The notes: a model not told the origin generated them from the sequence alone. DNA of 64,000 bases from Pseudomonas sp. BP8 (GCF_017875955.1 NZ_JAGINK010000001.1:2022001-2086000), one strand, 5' to 3'; numbered from the stretch's first letter, positions 8,296 through 17,600 are shown. Program-made: numbers and translations.

Positions 8296-9342
8296 TCAGC
8301 CGCCGGTCATGTTCATGAAGCGCAGGATCTGCACGTCGCCGCCCACCTCGAAGTGGTGACGATAGGGCTTGAGCTGCACCGCCTCGCGGATGGCTTTTTC
8401 CAGGCGGTCACTGTCGCCAGGGTGGGCCCGCAGTACCTGTTTGAGGTCCAGCGAATGCTCGTTGCCCAGGCACAGCAGCAAGCGCCCTTCAACGGTCAGG
8501 CGCACGCGGTTACAGGTGGCGCAGAAGTTGTGGCTGTGCGGCGAAATGAAGCCAACCCGCGTTTGCGGCGCCTCGGCCAGGCGCCAGTAACGGGCCGGGC
8601 CCTGGGAGGATTCGGCCGACTCGATCAGGCTGAAATGGGCGGCGAGACGTTCGCGGACCTCATCGCTTGAACAGTACGACTCGCCGCGCTGGTGCTCGCT
8701 GATGACCCCCAGCGGCATTTCTTCGATGAAGGAAATGTCCAGCTCGCGGTCGATGGCAAAGCGCACCAGGTCAACCAGTTCGCCGTCGTTGCGGCCCTTG
8801 AGCACCACGCAGTTGAGCTTGGTCCGGCGAAACCCTGCGCGCCGCGCGGCGTCGATGCCGGCAATCACCTGGTGCAGATCGCCGGTGCGAGTGAGTTGCC
8901 GGAACAGGTCGGCGTCGAGGCTGTCGAGGCTGATATTCAGGCGGCTGACGCCGGCGTCGAACAACGGTTGCGCAAGGCGGCCCAGTTGCGAGCCATTGCT
9001 GGTCAGGCACAGTTCGCGCAGGCCGGGCAGGGCGGCAATGCGCCCGCACAAATCGACGATGCCCTGGCGAACCAGCGGCTCGCCACCGGTAAGGCGAATT
9101 TTGCGGGTGCCCAGGGCAACGAAGCGCTCGGCCACCTGGTACAGCTCTTCGAGGCTGAGGATCTGCTGGCGCGGCAAGAACTGCATGTCTTCGGCCATGC
9201 AATAGACACAACGGAAGTCACAGCGGTCGGTGACCGACATGCGCAGGTAGTCGATTCTTCGGTTGAAGCCGTCGATCAGGGCCTGGGCAGTGTGTTCCAC
9301 AGTCGCACTCGAATGGTTGGGGGCGGACAAATCGCCGCACAT
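8296..9342 (-). CDS. moaA: GTP 3',8-cyclase MoaA (molybdenum cofactor biosynthesis)
   Basis: This radical-SAM enzyme converts GTP to 3',8-cyclo-7,8-dihydro-GTP in the first step of molybdopterin synthesis. The N-terminal cluster motif CDFRCVYC (C-x3-C-x2-C) and the C-terminal second cluster, with [13 protein letters not shown] and the later Cys in LLCLGNE, are both intact. The GG end normally needed for activation is present (NMTGG). The ATG start gives 348 residues; a GTG 45 bases downstream (at 9297) gives a length closer to the family norm and is a fair alternative. No other moa gene is adjacent. Confidence 0.93.
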   Translation of the reverse strand: MCGDLSAPNHSSATVEHTAQALIDGFNRRIDYLRMSVTDRCDFRCVYCMAEDMQFLPRQQILSLEELYQVAERFVALGTRKIRLTGGEPLVRQGIVDLCGRIAALPGLRELCLTSNGSQLGRLAQPLFDAGVSRLNISLDSLDADLFRQLTRTGDLHQVIAGIDAARRAGFRRTKLNCVVLKGRNDGELVDLVRFAIDRELDISFIEEMPLGVISEHQRGESYCSSDEVRERLAAHFSLIESAESSQGPARYWRLAEAPQTRVGFISPHSHNFCATCNRVRLTVEGRLLLCLGNEHSLDLKQVLRAHPGDSDRLEKAIREAVQLKPYRHHFEVGGDVQILRFMNMTGG

Positions 9343-9436
9343 GAGTCCAAGCTATAACCTGCGGGGGGCTGCGTCAAATTGCTTTCCCCGCTCAGTTGAT
9401 CAGTCTCCTCTATCACCGCTGCAAAGCACGGTTATC

Positions 9437-9472
9437 AAGGGCTTGCCCGGCGAGGAGGGCGGCACTGATCAG
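9437..9472. repeat. degenerate REP-like palindrome
   Basis: GGGCTTGCCCGGCGAGGAGG resembles the class 1 REP core but has lost much of its symmetry. It lies between the moaA promoter side and the 3' end of the Lrp gene. Confidence 0.4.
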
Positions 9473-9927
9473 CGGTGCACTGGGTAGGCGGTGGTGTACT
9501 TCATCTGCTCCATGGCAAAACTCGAGGTGATGTTCGACAGCCCATCGGTACTCGTGATCAGCTTCTTGTAGAAGCGGTCATACGCCGCGATGTCGCCCAC
9601 CACCACCCGCAGCATGTAATCCCAGTCGCCCGACATCCGATAAAACTCCATCACTTCCTCGAAGCCGCTCACCGTCGCCGCAAACTGCTCAAGCCAGGCA
9701 CTGTCATGCCGCTGGGTCTTGAGCTGGACAAACACGGTCAGGCCCAAGCCCAGCTTATGCGGGTCGAGCAGCGCTACGCGGCCGCGGATATAACCGTCTT
9801 CCTCAAGACGCTTGACCCGCTTCCAGCAGGGCGTGGTGGTGAGGTTGACGGCTTCGGCCAAGTCCTTGAGGGACAGCGAGGCGTCGCGCTGGAGCAGGGT
9901 GAGGATGTGCTGGTCGAAACTGTCCAT
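9469..9927 (-). CDS. Lrp/AsnC-family transcriptional regulator
   Basis: This 152-residue protein has an N-terminal HTH (MDSFDQHILTLLQRDASLSL, then TTTPCWKRVKRLEEDGYI) and a C-terminal RAM ligand-binding domain ending in ITSSFAMEQMKYTTAYPV. I take the internal ATG, which gives the family's normal length; an upstream in-frame start would add 29 unrelated residues. It is divergent from a gamma-family PLP enzyme, the same arrangement as mdeR/mdeA and decR-type pairs. It therefore probably senses methionine, cysteine or a related amino acid and controls that gene. Confidence 0.88.
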   Translation of the reverse strand: MDSFDQHILTLLQRDASLSLKDLAEAVNLTTTPCWKRVKRLEEDGYIRGRVALLDPHKLGLGLTVFVQLKTQRHDSAWLEQFAATVSGFEEVMEFYRMSGDWDYMLRVVVGDIAAYDRFYKKLITSTDGLSNITSSFAMEQMKYTTAYPVHR

Positions 9928-10100
9928 ATCGGCGGCTGGCTGCTTGCAGAAAAATTTCCTCGAGATTAGCCCAGGCGGAGCATGCAGAGAATACCTGGCC
10001 AGGGAAACCGACAAGGATGTTCTGCTGCCAGCCGGCAGTCGTCGGATATGCGATAGTGGCGCACACCCACCCGTTTCCTTTCCCGTCCATGGGCCCGATC

Positions 10101-11270
10101 ATGTCCGACAAGCCGCGCAACTTCGCCACCCGCACCATTCACGCTGGGGAGCAATCCAGCGTTGCCGACAACGCCATCTTCCCGGCCATCGTCACCTCCA
10201 GCTCATTCAGCAAGCGCGGCCTGGACGATCACCCGGAATACGCCTACAGCCGCGTCAGCAACCCCACCCGGCATGCCTACGAGACGTGTGTAGCGGCCCT
10301 TGAAGAGGGCGTTGGCGCAGTCGCTTGTGCCTCGGGGGTCAGCGCCACCGCCACTGTGCTTGAGCTGCTCTCCAAGGATGCCCATGTGGTGGTGATGAAC
10401 GGCGTCTACGGCGGCACCTTCCGCCTGCTGGAAGACTACCGCGGGCGTACCTCCGGGCTGACCACCAGCTATGTCGACCTCAACGATCTGGACGCGGTCG
10501 CGGCGGCCATTCGCCCGGAAACCCAACTGATCTGGATCGAGTCGCCGACCAACCCGCTGCTGCACCTGGTCGATATCAAGGCGGTCAGCGCGCTGGCGCG
10601 TGAGCGCGGCATCCTCACCTGCATCGACAATACCTTCTGTTCACCGTGGAACCAGCAGCCGATCACGCTAGGTGTAGACCTGGTGATGCACTCGGCGAGC
10701 AAATACATTGGCGGCCATTCCGACTTGACCGGCGGCGTCGTGGTTGCTGCCACTGACGCGCTGCTGGCGCGCCTGCGCAAGATCAGCATGGCTGTGGGCG
10801 CGATTCAGGGGCCGTTCGATTGCTACCTGGCCCTGCGCGGGCTGAAGACCCTCGACGTACGCATGGAGCGCCAGAGCGCCAACGCCCTGCGTGTGGCGCA
10901 GTACCTCGAAAGCCATCCGCAGGTCGAGCAGGTCTACTACCCAGGCTTGCCCAGCCATCCCCAGCATGCGCTGTGCACGCAGCAGATGCGTACCGGTGGC
11001 GCGGTGGTGGCGATGCGCATCAACGGTGATCGGGCGGCGGTCAATCGGCTGGTGGAGGCGCTGTCGATCTTTGTCCTGGCCGATTCGCTGGGCGGTGTCG
11101 AGAGCATGATCAACCACTCCTGGACCATGTCGCACAACTCGCTGAGCCCGGAGCAGAAAGGCGTCATGGGCATCAGCGAGAACCTGCTGCGGTTGTCGTT
11201 GGGGATCGAGGATTACCGCGACTTGATCGACGACCTGGAGAGCGCGTTGCAGGCGTCGGCAGCCCGATGA
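10101..11270 (+). CDS. trans-sulfuration family PLP enzyme (cystathionine gamma-lyase/synthase or methionine gamma-lyase type)
   Basis: This 389-residue fold-type I PLP enzyme has SNPTRHAYE near residue 54, the ring-stacking Tyr in NGVYGGTFR near residue 100, DNTF near residue 173 and the Schiff-base Lys in HSASKYIGGHSD near residue 197. The C-terminal SLGGVESMINHSWTMSH loop is present. The sequence alone does not separate synthase, cystathionine lyase and methionine lyase activity. The divergent Lrp-type regulator favours a catabolic, amino-acid-induced role. I start at MSDKPRN; an ATG 12 bases upstream is also possible. Confidence 0.85.
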   Translation: MSDKPRNFATRTIHAGEQSSVADNAIFPAIVTSSSFSKRGLDDHPEYAYSRVSNPTRHAYETCVAALEEGVGAVACASGVSATATVLELLSKDAHVVVMNGVYGGTFRLLEDYRGRTSGLTTSYVDLNDLDAVAAAIRPETQLIWIESPTNPLLHLVDIKAVSALARERGILTCIDNTFCSPWNQQPITLGVDLVMHSASKYIGGHSDLTGGVVVAATDALLARLRKISMAVGAIQGPFDCYLALRGLKTLDVRMERQSANALRVAQYLESHPQVEQVYYPGLPSHPQHALCTQQMRTGGAVVAMRINGDRAAVNRLVEALSIFVLADSLGGVESMINHSWTMSHNSLSPEQKGVMGISENLLRLSLGIEDYRDLIDDLESALQASAAR

Positions 11271-11276
11271 ATTTAA

Positions 11277-11322
11277 CTGACGCTATCGCGGGGCCAGACC
11301 ACGCTCCCCGCGATAGCGTCAG
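11277..11322. terminator. bidirectional stem-loop between convergent genes
   Basis: A perfect 17-bp stem (11277-11293 with 11306-11322) with a 12-base loop lies between the stops of the PLP enzyme and the YdcH-like gene. There is no T-run, so it probably works as an intrinsic hairpin barrier for both strands. Confidence 0.6.
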
Positions 11323-11350
11323 CTCTGGCAGCGCGTTGTCAGAGTAATGT

Positions 11351-11587
11351 TCAGGTCTTGGCCGGATGCACGAGCCGTTCGATCTTGTCCTTGATCAGCA
11401 GGCGTTCCTTGCGCAGGCGGGTCACCGCGTCATCGGTGCTGGCATTGCCTTCAGCGGCCACCACCTCCTTGTCCTTGCCGTTATATTCCTTGTGTAATTT
11501 GTGCAGTGCCGGATCCTTGTCGATCCGTTTCTGGAATTCCTCGGCGGTAATGTGCAAGTCAGCGAGCAGATCATGCGGTACGGGCAT
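11351..11587 (-). CDS. YdcH-like DUF465 small helical protein
   Basis: This 78-residue, highly charged, helical protein contains FQKRIDKDPALHKLHKEYNG, the usual DUF465 lead, and ends with the basic helix RLRKERLLIKDKIERLV. No membrane segment or catalytic motif is visible. The biochemical role of the family is unknown to me. An AAGAGGTGAAG stretch on the minus strand supplies the ribosome site before the ATG. Confidence 0.8.
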   Translation of the reverse strand: MPVPHDLLADLHITAEEFQKRIDKDPALHKLHKEYNGKDKEVVAAEGNASTDDAVTRLRKERLLIKDKIERLVHPAKT

Positions 11588-11703
11588 TTCTTCACCTCTT
11601 TCAGGGGTTGGCGAAAGGCGTTGAATCTTGAGGATAGCCGCCTTTGCTGCTGTGGGGGAGTGGGGTAGTCTGTCGAGTCATCCTACAACCCGGAAACCCG
11701 CGC

Positions 11704-12069
11704 ATGCCTCACATGAACCTGGAATACAGCGACAACCTGCCTGAGCTGAACGTCGATGTGCTGCTGTTGCGTTTGAACCACGCCTTGTTTGCCAGCGGTC
11801 AGTTTGGCGAAGAACGGGACATCAAGAGCCGCGCGCAAGCGTTCGCCAAGTACCGGGTCGGCACTTCGCCCGCCGAGCGCGCATTTGCCCATGTGCGCCT
11901 GGCGATCCTCAGCGGCCGTTCGGCAGAAGTGAAGCAGCAGTTGTCGTCGCGCTTGCTCGAAGTGCTGCAAGAGGCCATCCCCGCGCAGGCCGGCCTGGAT
12001 ATCCAGTTGGCCGTCGAGATCCTGGATATCGACCGTGCGCCGTACGCCAAACTCAGTTTGCCTGGCTGA
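11704..12069 (+). CDS. 5-carboxymethyl-2-hydroxymuconate delta-isomerase family (tautomerase superfamily)
   Basis: This 121-residue protein begins M-P-H-M-N-L-E-Y-S-D-N. Pro immediately after Met is the catalytic base of tautomerases, and the P-H-x(4)-YSDN opening matches the CHMI (HpaF) family. The length also fits. No homoprotocatechuate-pathway genes are adjacent, so it is probably a stand-alone relative rather than HpaF itself. I start at this ATG because it exposes Pro at position 2; a further upstream start would bury it. Confidence 0.78.
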   Translation: MPHMNLEYSDNLPELNVDVLLLRLNHALFASGQFGEERDIKSRAQAFAKYRVGTSPAERAFAHVRLAILSGRSAEVKQQLSSRLLEVLQEAIPAQAGLDIQLAVEILDIDRAPYAKLSLPG

Positions 12070-12113
12070 TCAAGCCCTGCGGCAAGCCCACAATCGAGGC
12101 GATGGTCGCCAGG

Positions 12114-12142
12114 TTGCGCGCGCAGAGCCCGCGCCGTATATA
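12114..12142 (+). promoter_or_regulatory. possible sigma70 promoter of rnd
   Basis: TTGCGC (12114-12119) and TATATA (12137-12142) are separated by 17 bases and end about 30 bases before the rnd start. The -35 match is only partial. Confidence 0.4.
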
Positions 12143-12171
12143 CTGCGCGCCAATGATTGTGGGAGAGCCTC

Positions 12172-13302
12172 GTGGCCATCGAAATACACTGGATCCGTGA
12201 CGACCAGAGCCTGGCCGAACACTGCCGGACCTGGCGCGAACTGCCCTTCGTAGCGCTCGACACCGAATTTATGCGGGTTGACACCTTCTATCCGAAAGCC
12301 GGCCTGCTCCAGGTAGGTGACGGGCAGAAGGCCTTCCTTATCGATCCCTTGCTGATCAACGCCTGGCAGCCGCTGGCCGAACTGCTCGAAGACAGCAGCG
12401 TGGTCAAGGTCGTGCACGCCTGCAGCGAAGACCTCGAAGTGCTGTTGCGCCTGACCGGCAAGCTGCCGCAGCCGCTGTTCGACACGCAGTTGGCTGCGGG
12501 CTACCTGAACATCGGTTTCTCGATGGGCTACTCGCGCCTGGTGCAGGACGTGCTCGGGCTGGAACTGCCCAAGGGCGAGACCCGCTCCGACTGGTTGCAG
12601 CGGCCGCTCTCCGACACCCAGGTCAGCTACGCCGCCGAAGATGCCGTGCACCTGGCCGAGTTGTTCATTGCGTTGCGCCCGCGGCTGTCAGACGACAAGT
12701 ACGCCTGGGTGCTGGAAGACGGCGCCGAACTGGTGGCGCAGATGCGTCGTGAAGTCGAACCCGAGACCCTCTATCGCGACGTCAAGCTGGGCTGGAAGCT
12801 GTCGCGCCAGCAACTGGCCGTGCTGCGCGAGCTGTGCGCCTGGCGCGAGCGCGAAGCGCGCAACCGGGATGTGCCGCGCAACCGGGTGCTGCGCGAGCAT
12901 TCGCTGTGGCCGATGGCCAAGACCCAGCCGGACAATCTCTCGGCGCTGGCCAAGATCGACGACATGCATCCGCGCACCATCCGCCAGGACGGCGAATTCC
13001 TGCTCAAGCTGATCAAAAAGGCCGGTAGCGTGCCAGCCGAGCAGTACCCGCAGGCATTGCCCGAGCCGTTGCCGATCGAAGCCTCGGCCGTACTCAAGCG
13101 CCTGCGTACGGTCGGCCAGGCCGAAGGCGAGCGATTGGGCATTGCCCCGGAGCTGATGCTGCGCAAGAAGACCCTCGAAGCCCTGCTCAAGAGCGGCTAC
13201 CCCAAGGGTCCCTATCAATTGCCCGATTCGCTGCGCGGCTGGCGCCGTGAGCGTATGGGCCAGGCGCTGCTGGATGATCTGGCAGGTGCCGGAGAATCCT
13301 GA
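12172..13302 (+). CDS. rnd: ribonuclease D
   Basis: This 3'-5' exoribonuclease trims tRNA precursors. Its 376 residues comprise a DEDD-Y exonuclease domain, with [14 protein letters not shown] near residue 26, [10 protein letters not shown] near residue 81 and the closing Y-x3-D in [10 protein letters not shown] near residue 150. Two HRDC-type helical domains follow (residues about 210-290 and 300-370). I start at GTG, with GGGAG 6 bases upstream; a TTG 15 bases earlier overlaps that ribosome site. Its stop overlaps the ycgL start (TGATG). Confidence 0.92.
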   Translation: MAIEIHWIRDDQSLAEHCRTWRELPFVALDTEFMRVDTFYPKAGLLQVGDGQKAFLIDPLLINAWQPLAELLEDSSVVKVVHACSEDLEVLLRLTGKLPQPLFDTQLAAGYLNIGFSMGYSRLVQDVLGLELPKGETRSDWLQRPLSDTQVSYAAEDAVHLAELFIALRPRLSDDKYAWVLEDGAELVAQMRREVEPETLYRDVKLGWKLSRQQLAVLRELCAWREREARNRDVPRNRVLREHSLWPMAKTQPDNLSALAKIDDMHPRTIRQDGEFLLKLIKKAGSVPAEQYPQALPEPLPIEASAVLKRLRTVGQAEGERLGIAPELMLRKKTLEALLKSGYPKGPYQLPDSLRGWRRERMGQALLDDLAGAGES

Positions 13303-13595
13303 TGAAACGTATCTGTTCGATCTACAAGAGCCCACGCAAGAACGAAATGTACCTCTATGTGCTCAAGGCCGATGGCCTGGAGCGCGTACCAGAGGGGCTG
13401 TTGCCAGCCTTCGGCAAGCCCGTGCACGCCTTCGACCTGGTGCTGACGCCCGAGCGCCAGCTGGCCCGCGAAGACATTGCCAAAGTCCTGGAGAACCTCG
13501 AAAACCAGGGCTATCACCTGCAGATGCCGCCGCTTGAAGACGAGTACATCGAGCACCTGCCCGAAGAACTGCTGCGCCGTAACGACCCGGTCTGA
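13302..13595 (+). CDS. ycgL: YcgL-domain protein
   Basis: This 97-residue protein matches the small YcgL family, opening [20 protein letters not shown] and containing [16 protein letters not shown] near the end. It is translationally coupled to rnd through a 1-base stop/start overlap, an order I recall as conserved in gammaproteobacteria. Its molecular function is not established; a role near RNA decay is suggested only by the linkage. Confidence 0.87.
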   Translation: MKRICSIYKSPRKNEMYLYVLKADGLERVPEGLLPAFGKPVHAFDLVLTPERQLAREDIAKVLENLENQGYHLQMPPLEDEYIEHLPEELLRRNDPV

Positions 13596-13670
13596 CGCCG
13601 CGCGTCGCCCATCCTCTGCCAAGCGATCCGGCGTCGGGTCGCCTCTGCTTTTGCCAAGGTTGTCTTCGAG

Positions 13671-14603
13671 ATGCGTGTACTGATCGCTGAACAGGATCAT
13701 GCCAATTATGCTGGCTTGCTGGCTGAGGCGGCCCCGGAGCTGGAGATCCTCACCAGCGGTGATTCGGCCGAGCTGGCCCGCCTGGCGCCGCAGTGCCCGG
13801 TGTGGCTGGGCCAGCCCGACCTGCTGGCCAGCCTGCTGCGCCAAGGGCACAAGCCGCAGTGGGTGCAGTCGACCTGGGCCGGCATCACGCCATTGCTCGG
13901 CGAGGGCTTGCCGCGCGATTACCGGCTGACCCGTGCGGTGGGCATTTTTGGCCAGGTGATGGCCGAATACATGCTGACCTACATGCTGGGCCATGAGCGC
14001 GATGTGTTGTCGCGGTTGGTCAGCCAGGTCGAGCGGCGCTGGGATGATCGCCCCGGGCGGACCCTGGAGGGCCGCCAGGTGCTGATCGTCGGCACCGGTG
14101 ATATCGGCCAACGGGTTGCCGAGTTCCTTGTGCCGTTCGGGGTGGTCCTGCGTGGTGTTGCCAGCACGGCGCGCGCACAGGCACCGTTCGTCGAGGTGGC
14201 CGGTTTGGATCAACTGCCGCAGATGGTCGGGCAGGCGGACTATGTGCTCAATCTGCTGCCGGATACGCCGGCGACCCACGATCTGTATGACGCCGCGCTG
14301 TTCCAGCGCTTCAAGCCCAGTGCGTTGTTCATCAATGCCGGGCGCGGGGTGGCGGTGGTCGATGCCGACCTGGTCGAGGCATTGAAACAGGGGCATCTGG
14401 CTGGCGCGGTGATCGACGTCTGCCGGCAAGAGCCGTTGCCTGCGCGTCATCCGTTCTGGACGGCCTGGGGGCTGCTGTTGACCGGGCACAGCTCGGCGCC
14501 GACCTCGCCTGTGGCGATGGTGCGCTTGTTTGTCGAGAATGTTCGCGAGTTCGCGGCGGGGCAAGCGTTGCGCGGTGAAGTGGATTTTCAGCGCGGCTAT
14601 TGA
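13671..14603 (+). CDS. D-2-hydroxyacid dehydrogenase (GhrA-like subgroup)
   Basis: This 310-residue NAD(P)-dependent 2-hydroxyacid dehydrogenase has a GTGDIG Rossmann turn near residue 142, catalytic Arg in INAGRGVAVVD, Glu in CRQEPLP and His in TGHSSAPTSP. The GHSSAPTSP form and the QSTWAGITPLL segment near residue 65 place it with the E. coli GhrA-like subgroup rather than with the gene at 3433. It is probably a glyoxylate/hydroxypyruvate reductase. It follows ycgL by 75 bases and may be transcribed with it. Confidence 0.83.
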   Translation: MRVLIAEQDHANYAGLLAEAAPELEILTSGDSAELARLAPQCPVWLGQPDLLASLLRQGHKPQWVQSTWAGITPLLGEGLPRDYRLTRAVGIFGQVMAEYMLTYMLGHERDVLSRLVSQVERRWDDRPGRTLEGRQVLIVGTGDIGQRVAEFLVPFGVVLRGVASTARAQAPFVEVAGLDQLPQMVGQADYVLNLLPDTPATHDLYDAALFQRFKPSALFINAGRGVAVVDADLVEALKQGHLAGAVIDVCRQEPLPARHPFWTAWGLLLTGHSSAPTSPVAMVRLFVENVREFAAGQALRGEVDFQRGY

Positions 14604-14608
14604 GATCG

Positions 14609-14631
14609 CTGGGGCCGCTGCGCGGCCCCAG
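14609..14631. terminator. hairpin between convergent genes
   Basis: The arms CTGGGGCCGC and GCGGCCCCAG are perfect complements around a 3-base loop. The hairpin sits between two facing stop codons and can serve both strands. Confidence 0.6.
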
Positions 14632-14636
14632 GCGGT

Positions 14637-15230
14637 TTACAGGCTGAAATCGCCCTCGGCGACCAATTCGCTCAGCGGTCGACGCGGGCTCGGTACTTCA
14701 CGCGCTTGCAGGCCCTCGGCCAGGCTCGCCTTGTCACCCAGCTTGCCGATCGCAACCATGGCATGCAGGACGTAGCCCTCGGGAATCTTCAGTTCCTTGC
14801 GGGCCAGCTCCTGGTCGAACCCGGCCATGCCGTGGGTGTGCCAGCCACTGATGCTCGCCTGCAACGCCAGATGGCCCCAGGCCGAGCCAGTATCGAAGGT
14901 GTGCCACAGGGCCGGAGTTTCTTCACTGGCGCCGGGCGCGGTAAAGGTAGTCTTGGACATCACCAGCACCAGCGCCGAAGCCTGCTGTGCCCAGCTGCGG
15001 TTGAACGGCACCAGCAACTCCAGGTAACGCTCCCAGCTCGGCGTGTCGCGGCGGGCATAAAGAAAGCGCCACGGCTGCGAATTGAACGCCGAAGGCGCCC
15101 AGCGTGCGGCTTCGAGGAAGCTCAGCAGGGTTTCTTCGCTGATCGGCTCGGGGCTGAACGCCCGTGGCGACCAGCGATTGATGAACTGCTCGTTGATGGC
15201 GTAGTCGGCAACGCGTGGATTGGCGCTCAT
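14637..15230 (-). CDS. nitroreductase-family FMN oxidoreductase
   Basis: This 197-residue protein opens with INEQFINRWSPRAFSPEPIS and AARWAPSAFNSQPWRF, the FMN-binding Arg and Ser-x-N-x-QPW pattern of the nitroreductase family. The second flavin-binding stretch lies near residue 155 (VLHAMVAIGKLG). It reduces nitro, quinone or enone compounds using NAD(P)H; the natural substrate cannot be predicted. The next gene, YcgN, is divergent. Confidence 0.86.
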   Translation of the reverse strand: MSANPRVADYAINEQFINRWSPRAFSPEPISEETLLSFLEAARWAPSAFNSQPWRFLYARRDTPSWERYLELLVPFNRSWAQQASALVLVMSKTTFTAPGASEETPALWHTFDTGSAWGHLALQASISGWHTHGMAGFDQELARKELKIPEGYVLHAMVAIGKLGDKASLAEGLQAREVPSPRRPLSELVAEGDFSL

Positions 15231-15400
15231 GCGGGTTCCTGCTGAGGTTGGCTAAACCCCGCACGCTACTGCGTCTGGCCAGCACTGACAAGCGGTCTGG
15301 CTTTGCCCAAGGCCAGGCTCTAGACTGGCGCCGCCGCGCACCGTGGATAAACGCCGGTGCCGCGCGCCAACGATAAAGCATAGATGCAGGAAACCGTGTG

Positions 15401-15850
15401 ATGATGGCTGACACCGCGCCTTTCTGGCGGCGCAAGACCCTTGACCAGCTCAGTGCGCAAGAGTGGGAATCACTCTGCGACGGCTGCGGCATGTGCTGCC
15501 TGCAGAAGCTCGAGGACGAAGACGACAACAGCGTCTACTACACACGCATCGCCTGCAAGTTGCTCGACCTCGACAGCTGCCAGTGCAGTGACTATCCCAA
15601 CCGCTTCAAGCACGTGCCAGACTGCATCCAGCTCACGCCGGGCAAGGCCGATGAGTTCAAGTGGTTGCCGCCGACCTGCGGCTATCGTCTGGTCAGCGAG
15701 GGCAAGGACCTGCCGGCCTGGCACCATCTGGTCTGTGGCGATCGCACGCAGGTGCATGAGCAGCGCATCTCCCAGTCCGGGCGCATGCTCAGCGAAAACG
15801 ACGTGGACGAAGACGACTGGGAAGACCACCTGATTTTCCGCGCCGGCTGA
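15401..15850 (+). CDS. YcgN-family cysteine-cluster protein
   Basis: This 149-residue protein carries [11 protein letters not shown] near residue 27, then single cysteines in [20 protein letters not shown] and PPTCGY, the zinc/iron-cluster layout of the UPF0260/YkgJ-like group. Its function is unknown. Three possible starts (GTG 15398, ATG 15401, ATG 15404) follow GCAGG; I take the first ATG. The secreted-protein gene downstream begins 41 bases after the stop, so the two may share a transcript. Confidence 0.85.
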   Translation: MMADTAPFWRRKTLDQLSAQEWESLCDGCGMCCLQKLEDEDDNSVYYTRIACKLLDLDSCQCSDYPNRFKHVPDCIQLTPGKADEFKWLPPTCGYRLVSEGKDLPAWHHLVCGDRTQVHEQRISQSGRMLSENDVDEDDWEDHLIFRAG

Positions 15851-15891
15851 TCCCGCCGGCCTACCGCCTCTGCTGAACAAGGAGTTTCTGT

Positions 15892-17100
15892 ATGCGTCGC
15901 CCTCTGCTGTTGGCCCTCGCGCTTGCGCTCTGCTCGCCAGCCTGGGCCAAGAAGGTCGATCTCGACTACCAGGTGCGCTTGCTCCCCGCGAGCGGTCAGG
16001 CTGAGGTGCGCCTGACCCTGGCCGACGGCAGCGTGGTGCGCAGCCTGGACTTCGCGCTGGGCAAACAGGGCGTCTATAGCGGGTTCCAGGCCGACGGTCA
16101 GTGGCAACAGCAGGGCGAGCGCGGCGTCTGGCGGCCTGCGGCGGGCAAGACCAGCCTCAGCTACCGCGTGCAGCTCGAGCAGAAACCCCATGGCGGCGCC
16201 TATGAAAGCCGGATAACCCCGCAGTGGGCGGTGTTCCGTGGTGATCAACTGGTTCCGCCCGCGCGCCTCGATCAGCAGGACGGCACCGAGCTGGTCGCGC
16301 GGCTGGCCTTCGAGCTGCCAGCGGGCTGGAAGAGCGTTGAGACCGCCTGGCCGCGTATCGGCAAGCAGAAGTTCCGCATTGATAACGTCTCGCGGCTGTT
16401 CGACCGGCCGACTGGCTGGGTGCTGGCCGGCAACCTCGGCAGCCGTCGCGCCCGCCTGGGCGAAACCGAAGTGACGGTGGCAGCGCCGCAAGGGCAGGGC
16501 ATGCGGCGCATGGACACCCTGACCTTGTTGACGTTTGTCTGGCCGCAACTGCAAGCGGTGTTCCCGCGTAATCCACCCAAGTTGTTGCTGGTGGGCGCGC
16601 GCGACGAAATGTGGCGGGGGGTGTTGCCGGGGCGCAATTCGCTGTTCCTGCACGCCAACCGGCCGCTGATCAGCGAGGCCGGCAGCAGTCCGCTGTTGCG
16701 TGAGCTGGTACAGCTATTTGCCCAGATCAATGATCGCGATGGCAGTGACTGGATAAGTGAAAGCCTGACCGATTACTACGCGACCGAACTGCTGCGCCGT
16801 GCCGGTGGTGTGAGTGATGACCGCTACGAGGCCTGGCAAGCGCGCATGCACAAGCAGGGCGCCAAGGTTACCCGGCTGCGTGGCAAGCAGGCCGACCCTG
16901 GCCAGGTGGCGCGGGGCGTGCTGCTGTTGCAGTCGCTTGACCGCGAAATTCGCCTGTATACGCAGAACAAGCGCTCACTGGATGATGTCACCCGGGGGTT
17001 GATGCGCTTGCCCAGCGTCAATACTGATGAGTTCATCCAGATCAGCGAGAGTGTATTGGGGCGCGAGTCCGAAGTGCTGCAAAGCAAGCTCTTGCGCTAG
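15892..17100 (+). CDS. secreted protein resembling an M61-type peptidase but lacking HExxH
   Basis: This 402-residue protein has a clear signal peptide (MRRPLLLALALALCSPAWA). The N-terminal half is beta-rich, like the N-terminal domain of glycyl aminopeptidases. The C-terminal half carries SDWISESLTDYYATELLRRA (residues about 286-305). This matches the W-x2-E-x2-T-x-YY helix that supplies the third zinc ligand in M61 enzymes. At the place of HExxH there is Arg270-Glu-Leu-Val-Gln274, so both histidines are missing. It is probably a periplasmic pseudo-enzyme. The fold is inferred from motif order. Confidence 0.6.
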   Translation: MRRPLLLALALALCSPAWAKKVDLDYQVRLLPASGQAEVRLTLADGSVVRSLDFALGKQGVYSGFQADGQWQQQGERGVWRPAAGKTSLSYRVQLEQKPHGGAYESRITPQWAVFRGDQLVPPARLDQQDGTELVARLAFELPAGWKSVETAWPRIGKQKFRIDNVSRLFDRPTGWVLAGNLGSRRARLGETEVTVAAPQGQGMRRMDTLTLLTFVWPQLQAVFPRNPPKLLLVGARDEMWRGVLPGRNSLFLHANRPLISEAGSSPLLRELVQLFAQINDRDGSDWISESLTDYYATELLRRAGGVSDDRYEAWQARMHKQGAKVTRLRGKQADPGQVARGVLLLQSLDREIRLYTQNKRSLDDVTRGLMRLPSVNTDEFIQISESVLGRESEVLQSKLLR

Positions 17101-17112
17101 GCGCTCTCAAGC

Positions 17113-17131
17113 GGGGCTGCACCGCAGCCCC
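17113..17131. terminator. hairpin between convergent genes
   Basis: GGGGCTGC and GCAGCCCC form a perfect 8-bp stem with a 3-base loop, just after the secreted-protein stop and just before the facing DUF2892 stop. Confidence 0.6.
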
Positions 17132-17141
17132 AAGGGCAGGC

Positions 17142-17489
17142 TCAGGCTTTCGGGGTACTGAGAGAATCATCACCCAGCACCGTCACCCCGCGGGTCGCCG
17201 CCTCGGCGCTGTCCCTGAGTACCTCCAGCTCCGCCGCACTGCGCTGAATATCGCCGCGCAAGCGCTGGTACTCCTGGCGATGACGCAACCACCAGGCCTT
17301 GGTCGAGCAATGGCCACTGAAGCCGCGGGCCAGGGCCATGCCGCCGACCGCCACTTTCAGCAGGCCGATCAGGCCACCCTGACGCAGCCCCTTGCTGACC
17401 ATCAGTGCGCCACCGGCCAACGAGCTGGCTCTTTCCAGGCCGTGAACATTGTGCTCTTTGGCTAGCGAGGAGGAATGAATATCGAGCAT
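17142..17489 (-). CDS. DUF2892 / YgaP-type transmembrane-domain protein
   Basis: This 115-residue protein has two short hydrophobic helices (AGGALMVSKGL, then GLIGLLKVAVGGMALARGF) separated by a Gly-rich turn, the DUF2892 pattern also found at the C terminus of rhodanese YgaP. A charged helical tail (residues 65-100) probably lies in the cytoplasm. No enzyme motif is visible. AGGAATGAAT-like purine stretches occur nearby, but the start is supported mainly by family length. Confidence 0.72.
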   Translation of the reverse strand: MLDIHSSSLAKEHNVHGLERASSLAGGALMVSKGLRQGGLIGLLKVAVGGMALARGFSGHCSTKAWWLRHRQEYQRLRGDIQRSAAELEVLRDSAEAATRGVTVLGDDSLSTPKA

Positions 17490-17600
17490 GGCAAGGTCTC
17501 CGCATGAAGTGTAAGCAGCTGACCCTGGGCCAGTTGCGTGCGTTCAGTCGGTTTGCCAGGCGGACGTCCACTGGCCGCTATACAAGCAATCTCACAGTCC

